Assembly: GCF_014889545.1 (NCBI RefSeq)
Contig: NZ_QKOF01000006.1
Coordinates: 372,001-436,000, forward strand
Length of the DNA: 64,000 nt
Direction: 5' to 3'
DNA from: Methanothermobacter thermautotrophicus
Lineage (GTDB): Archaea > Methanobacteriota > Methanobacteria > Methanobacteriales > Methanothermobacteraceae
Positions 61,604 to 64,000 of the stretch are shown in pieces. Each line of letters begins with the position of its first letter. The stretch's first letter is position 1. A model generated the notes under the pieces. That model was not told the origin of the DNA, made no database searches, and saw only the letters and a program-made list of their open reading frames with translations. The translations under genes were made by a program, and so were the position numbers.

Positions 61604-62469
61604 ATATAATCCTCCATTTCTTTGGCGGCTTTTTTACCTATATCCTCTGCTTCAGCAAGAGACCCCTTAGCGGTTACCTTCCTGAGCATCTCACCTTCTC
61701 TGGTTAGAAGTACAGCGTAGAGGGTCAGCTGGTTTCCAGTGGCCCTTCCTATGACACCGAGGGGGCACTGGCAACCTGCACCGAGCTCCCTGAGGAGTGT
61801 CTTCTCAGCTGTGACCTCCTGCCGGGATGGATGGTGGGTTATCCTCTCTATGGAGCTCCTCAATTCACTGTCAGCCCTTGTCACAACCGCGAGGGCTCCC
61901 TGACCGGCGGCAGGTGTGAAGTATTCCAGTGGGAACCTTCTTTTAATGTACTCTTCAAGTCCAAGACGTTTCAGCCCTGCCTCGGCCATTATGGTTGCAT
62001 GGACCTCTCCATCCATAACCTTCCGTATCCTTGTATCTATGTTTCCTCTTAGGGGCTCCATCTTAAAATTTTTTTGGTGATGGTTGCAGAATGCTTCCCT
62101 TCGTAGACTGCTGGTTCCAATCCTGGAACCGGGGGGGAGCTCGTCCCAGTCAAGGCGGGATACAAGGACCTCTGCAGGTGATTCCCTGGGCGGCACGGCT
62201 GCAATCGCAAGGTCAGGGTCCAGGTCACTGGGGACATCCTTCAGGCTGTGGACTGCAAGGTCCACCTCCTCGTTAAGGACTGCGATGTCGAGTTCCCTTG
62301 TGAATAGACCCCTGGAGTCCATGCTGTAGAGCTGGGAATCCCTTATCCTGTCGCCCTTTGTCTTTATGATCCTCTTCTCGATTTTCTCTTCGCAGACTTC
62401 ACTGAGCATCTCGATGACATGGTTCGTCTGGACAAGCGCCAGGCGACTCCCCCTTGTTCCAGCTATCAA
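61600..62469 (-). CDS. hemC: Porphobilinogen deaminase HemC
   Basis: This enzyme joins four porphobilinogen molecules into hydroxymethylbilane, a precursor of cobamides, sirohaem and F430. The 289-residue protein has GTRGSRLALVQTNHVI at the start, LAVHSLKDVP at about 71-80, IGTSSLRRE at about 117-125 and the cofactor-binding Cys C233 in GAGCQCPLG. A TATA-like GTTATATAAT lies on the minus strand at about 62519-62528. It overlaps the downstream dehydrogenase by ATGA. Confidence 0.96.
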   Translation of the reverse strand: MIAGTRGSRLALVQTNHVIEMLSEVCEEKIEKRIIKTKGDRIRDSQLYSMDSRGLFTRELDIAVLNEEVDLAVHSLKDVPSDLDPDLAIAAVPPRESPAEVLVSRLDWDELPPGSRIGTSSLRREAFCNHHQKNFKMEPLRGNIDTRIRKVMDGEVHATIMAEAGLKRLGLEEYIKRRFPLEYFTPAAGQGALAVVTRADSELRSSIERITHHPSRQEVTAEKTLLRELGAGCQCPLGVIGRATGNQLTLYAVLLTREGEMLRKVTAKGSLAEAEDIGKKAAKEMEDYI

Positions 62470-62583
62470 AGAATCATCTCCAGTAAACGTTAATCACTTG
62501 AGAAATTTATTGTATCCTATTATATAACTTTTCAAAAACTCCGGTTTATTAAAAATCATGTAATTATGACTACCATCAACTTT

Positions 62584-63897
62584 TTACCTTTTTGTGAGGT
62601 CGCCATACTCCGAGCGGTAAATGAGAACCACTGTACGATGATTTAGCCCCACCCGCAGGGCATCCTCAGGTTTCTTGAAGTAGATACCATACCCTCCGGT
62701 TTTCCTCATGATACTGTACCCCAGTTCGTCGGTGAATATGAAGTTAAGGTCATAATCGCTGAGTATCCCTGAAAGCCGGGACTCATCTATCTCCTCACAG
62801 GTAACCCCGTATCTCCCCCCCAGTATGACCACAGGGTCTGGAAGTTCCTCAGCCATTTGGAGGGTGTACTCTATGGCCCGGACGTTGAGGCCAGGGTTTA
62901 TCTCCTCTATTATTGTGGTGCCATTGAGCTCTCTCATGGAGGTCCTGCCAGGGATTCCATGATAGGCTCCAACACCCCTCTGAACATCATCAACATCAAA
63001 TCCGAGGGTCAGGGCGGCTCCTGCAGCTGCAATAACATTTGATAGCTGGTGTTCTGCCGGTGCAAAGGTTTGAATCTGGAATTCTGTATCCAGGAGGTTC
63101 CCCTCAATGGTTTTAAGTCCCCTGGCATGGATGATGGCCTCTGTTGACTCAAGGCCGTATTTCACCTCCTCCACGTGGAGTGTGGCCTCAGCGTCCCTCA
63201 CCGAGAAGGTGTTTGTCCTGTCCCTGAAGTTGCTGTAGTACCTCCTGAATGCACCGTATTCGCAGCAGACCAGTCTGCTTCTGAATATCTGCTCCTTAGC
63301 CCTGCTGGCCCTTGAGGTCCCCCTCCTTATACTGTAGTCCTCGGCTATGTTCGTCAGAACCCCCACATCTGCCAGGCCTGTCCCACCCAGGGAGACCTCG
63401 AAGATGGCTGCACCGTAATCATGGTGCTCCGCGAGGTTCACGGTCTCAATTATGCTGGCCGGGGCTATGCTTATATCCCGCCTGAGGAGTTCATCACCTG
63501 CCCATGATCCCAGACTGCTGAGGACCAGGGGTTCAAGGCCCTTCATTATACTCAGGAGTATCCACACGGTGCTTGTTTTCCCCTTAACACCTGTCACCTC
63601 AACCACCGGCACCCTATTCTCCCTCCTCCAGGAACTGAGGAGCCATCCGGTTACCTCATGGTGGTTTAGATCTGACCTGACAGGGCAGTGTACAGGTGCT
63701 ATTACTGTGGATCCACTGACAGGCCCTTCAACGGCACGGATACCTGCTTCCATCAGAAGTTCACGGTCATCATCATCGAGTGTGCCGTAAAAGTCCCAGG
63801 CCATGACCTCAGGGAAGTACTTCCTCATCTCCAGGGCTATGGTGACACCCCCATGGGTGAGGTCAGCCACGAGGGGCCTTACAATTTCAGATTCCAT
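62584..63897 (-). CDS. cfbE: Mur-ligase-like protein, probable coenzyme F430 synthetase CfbE
   Basis: The 437-residue ATP-dependent ligase has the Mur ligase core: P-loop VTGVKGKTSTVWIL (G103-S109), NIAEDYSIRRG, and a C-terminal domain with EINPGLNVRAIEYTL. The N terminus reads PLVADLTHGGVTIALEM and AWDFYGTLDDDD, like the N-terminal part of CfbE, which closes the last ring of F430 by amide/ligase chemistry. Adjacency to hemC supports a tetrapyrrole role. Pseudomurein peptide ligases of this genus are alternatives, but usually cluster together. Start ATG 63897. Confidence 0.65.
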   Translation of the reverse strand: MESEIVRPLVADLTHGGVTIALEMRKYFPEVMAWDFYGTLDDDDRELLMEAGIRAVEGPVSGSTVIAPVHCPVRSDLNHHEVTGWLLSSWRRENRVPVVEVTGVKGKTSTVWILLSIMKGLEPLVLSSLGSWAGDELLRRDISIAPASIIETVNLAEHHDYGAAIFEVSLGGTGLADVGVLTNIAEDYSIRRGTSRASRAKEQIFRSRLVCCEYGAFRRYYSNFRDRTNTFSVRDAEATLHVEEVKYGLESTEAIIHARGLKTIEGNLLDTEFQIQTFAPAEHQLSNVIAAAGAALTLGFDVDDVQRGVGAYHGIPGRTSMRELNGTTIIEEINPGLNVRAIEYTLQMAEELPDPVVILGGRYGVTCEEIDESRLSGILSDYDLNFIFTDELGYSIMRKTGGYGIYFKKPEDALRVGLNHRTVVLIYRSEYGDLTKR

Positions 63898-63908
63898 TTA
63901 AACAGCCT

Positions 63909-64000
63909 TCAACCATTTATAGAGTCTATTCCGCCCTCTATGAGCTTCTCACGGACCTTCCTGTAGAAGTCCTTGCTGAGCCTCACGAAGCGGGCCTTTC
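63909..64000 (-). CDS. C-terminal end of an unidentified protein
   Basis: The last 29 codons of a minus-strand gene that runs off the right edge read KARFVRLSKDFYRKVREK, then LIEGGIDSING and a stop at 63909. It ends 11 bases before the Mur-ligase-like gene, so it is likely in the same operon. Too little is visible to name it. Confidence 0.6.
   Translation of the reverse strand, partial: KARFVRLSKDFYRKVREKLIEGGIDSING

Overview
The window is chromosomal DNA of a thermophilic hydrogenotrophic methanogen of the genus Methanothermobacter, very close to M. thermautotrophicus. This rests on an archaeal A-type ATP synthase operon with a duplicated proteolipid, archaeal PEP carboxylase, TFB, aRF1, DnaG, Gar1, a probable coenzyme F430 synthetase, proteins recognisable as homologues of MTH938, MTH895, MTH889 and MTH949, purine-rich Shine-Dalgarno sites and TATA boxes. 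Genes are dense, often overlap by ATGA, and lie on both strands.

Layout. 1-7.7 kb: A1A0 ATP synthase operon (I end, K, E, C, F, A, B, D) plus a coupled small gene. 7.8-14 kb: small unknown genes, an ATP-grasp ligase, two tRNA-Gln genes, a heliorhodopsin and PEP carboxylase. 14-20 kb: small enzymes and two regulatory units, a DtxR-like gene with a palindromic promoter and a MarR-type operon with two tandem operators. 20-30 kb: a surface module made of an exported 1667-residue CobN-like protein, an RNase J-like metallo-hydrolase, a secreted beta-helix protein and a secreted CHB_HEX-like protein with a Tyr/Trp/Lys-rich tail. 30-35.7 kb: THUMP protein, Fe-S aldo-keto reductase, DUF1284, BioY, class II photolyase and a TudS-like protein. 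35.8-44 kb: two consecutive receiver/HisKA_2 kinases, arsenite efflux with ArsR and a stress protein, an ABC exporter, a P5C-reductase-like protein, and a thioredoxin/permease pair. 44-52 kb: information-processing genes (XerA-like recombinase, Lon-like ATPase without protease, DnaG, small Toprim protein, Gar1, TFB). 52-64 kb: a two-domain glycosyltransferase, membrane proteins, UMP kinase, aRF1, UbiA prenyltransferase, GfcR-like regulator, a sugar-type dehydrogenase, HemC and a Mur-ligase-like protein that is probably CfbE.

Most notable: (1) a heliorhodopsin with every diagnostic residue in an anaerobic methanogen, in the same window as a photolyase; (2) a cell-surface CobN-like protein; (3) four genes each broken by what looks like loss of one base, which points either to consensus errors or to real decay; (4) clear palindromic operators for MarR- and DtxR-type regulators; (5) two surface-protein genes whose strong Shine-Dalgarno sites are well spaced only for in-frame AUU codons. 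Family names come from reading the proteins; no database search was run.
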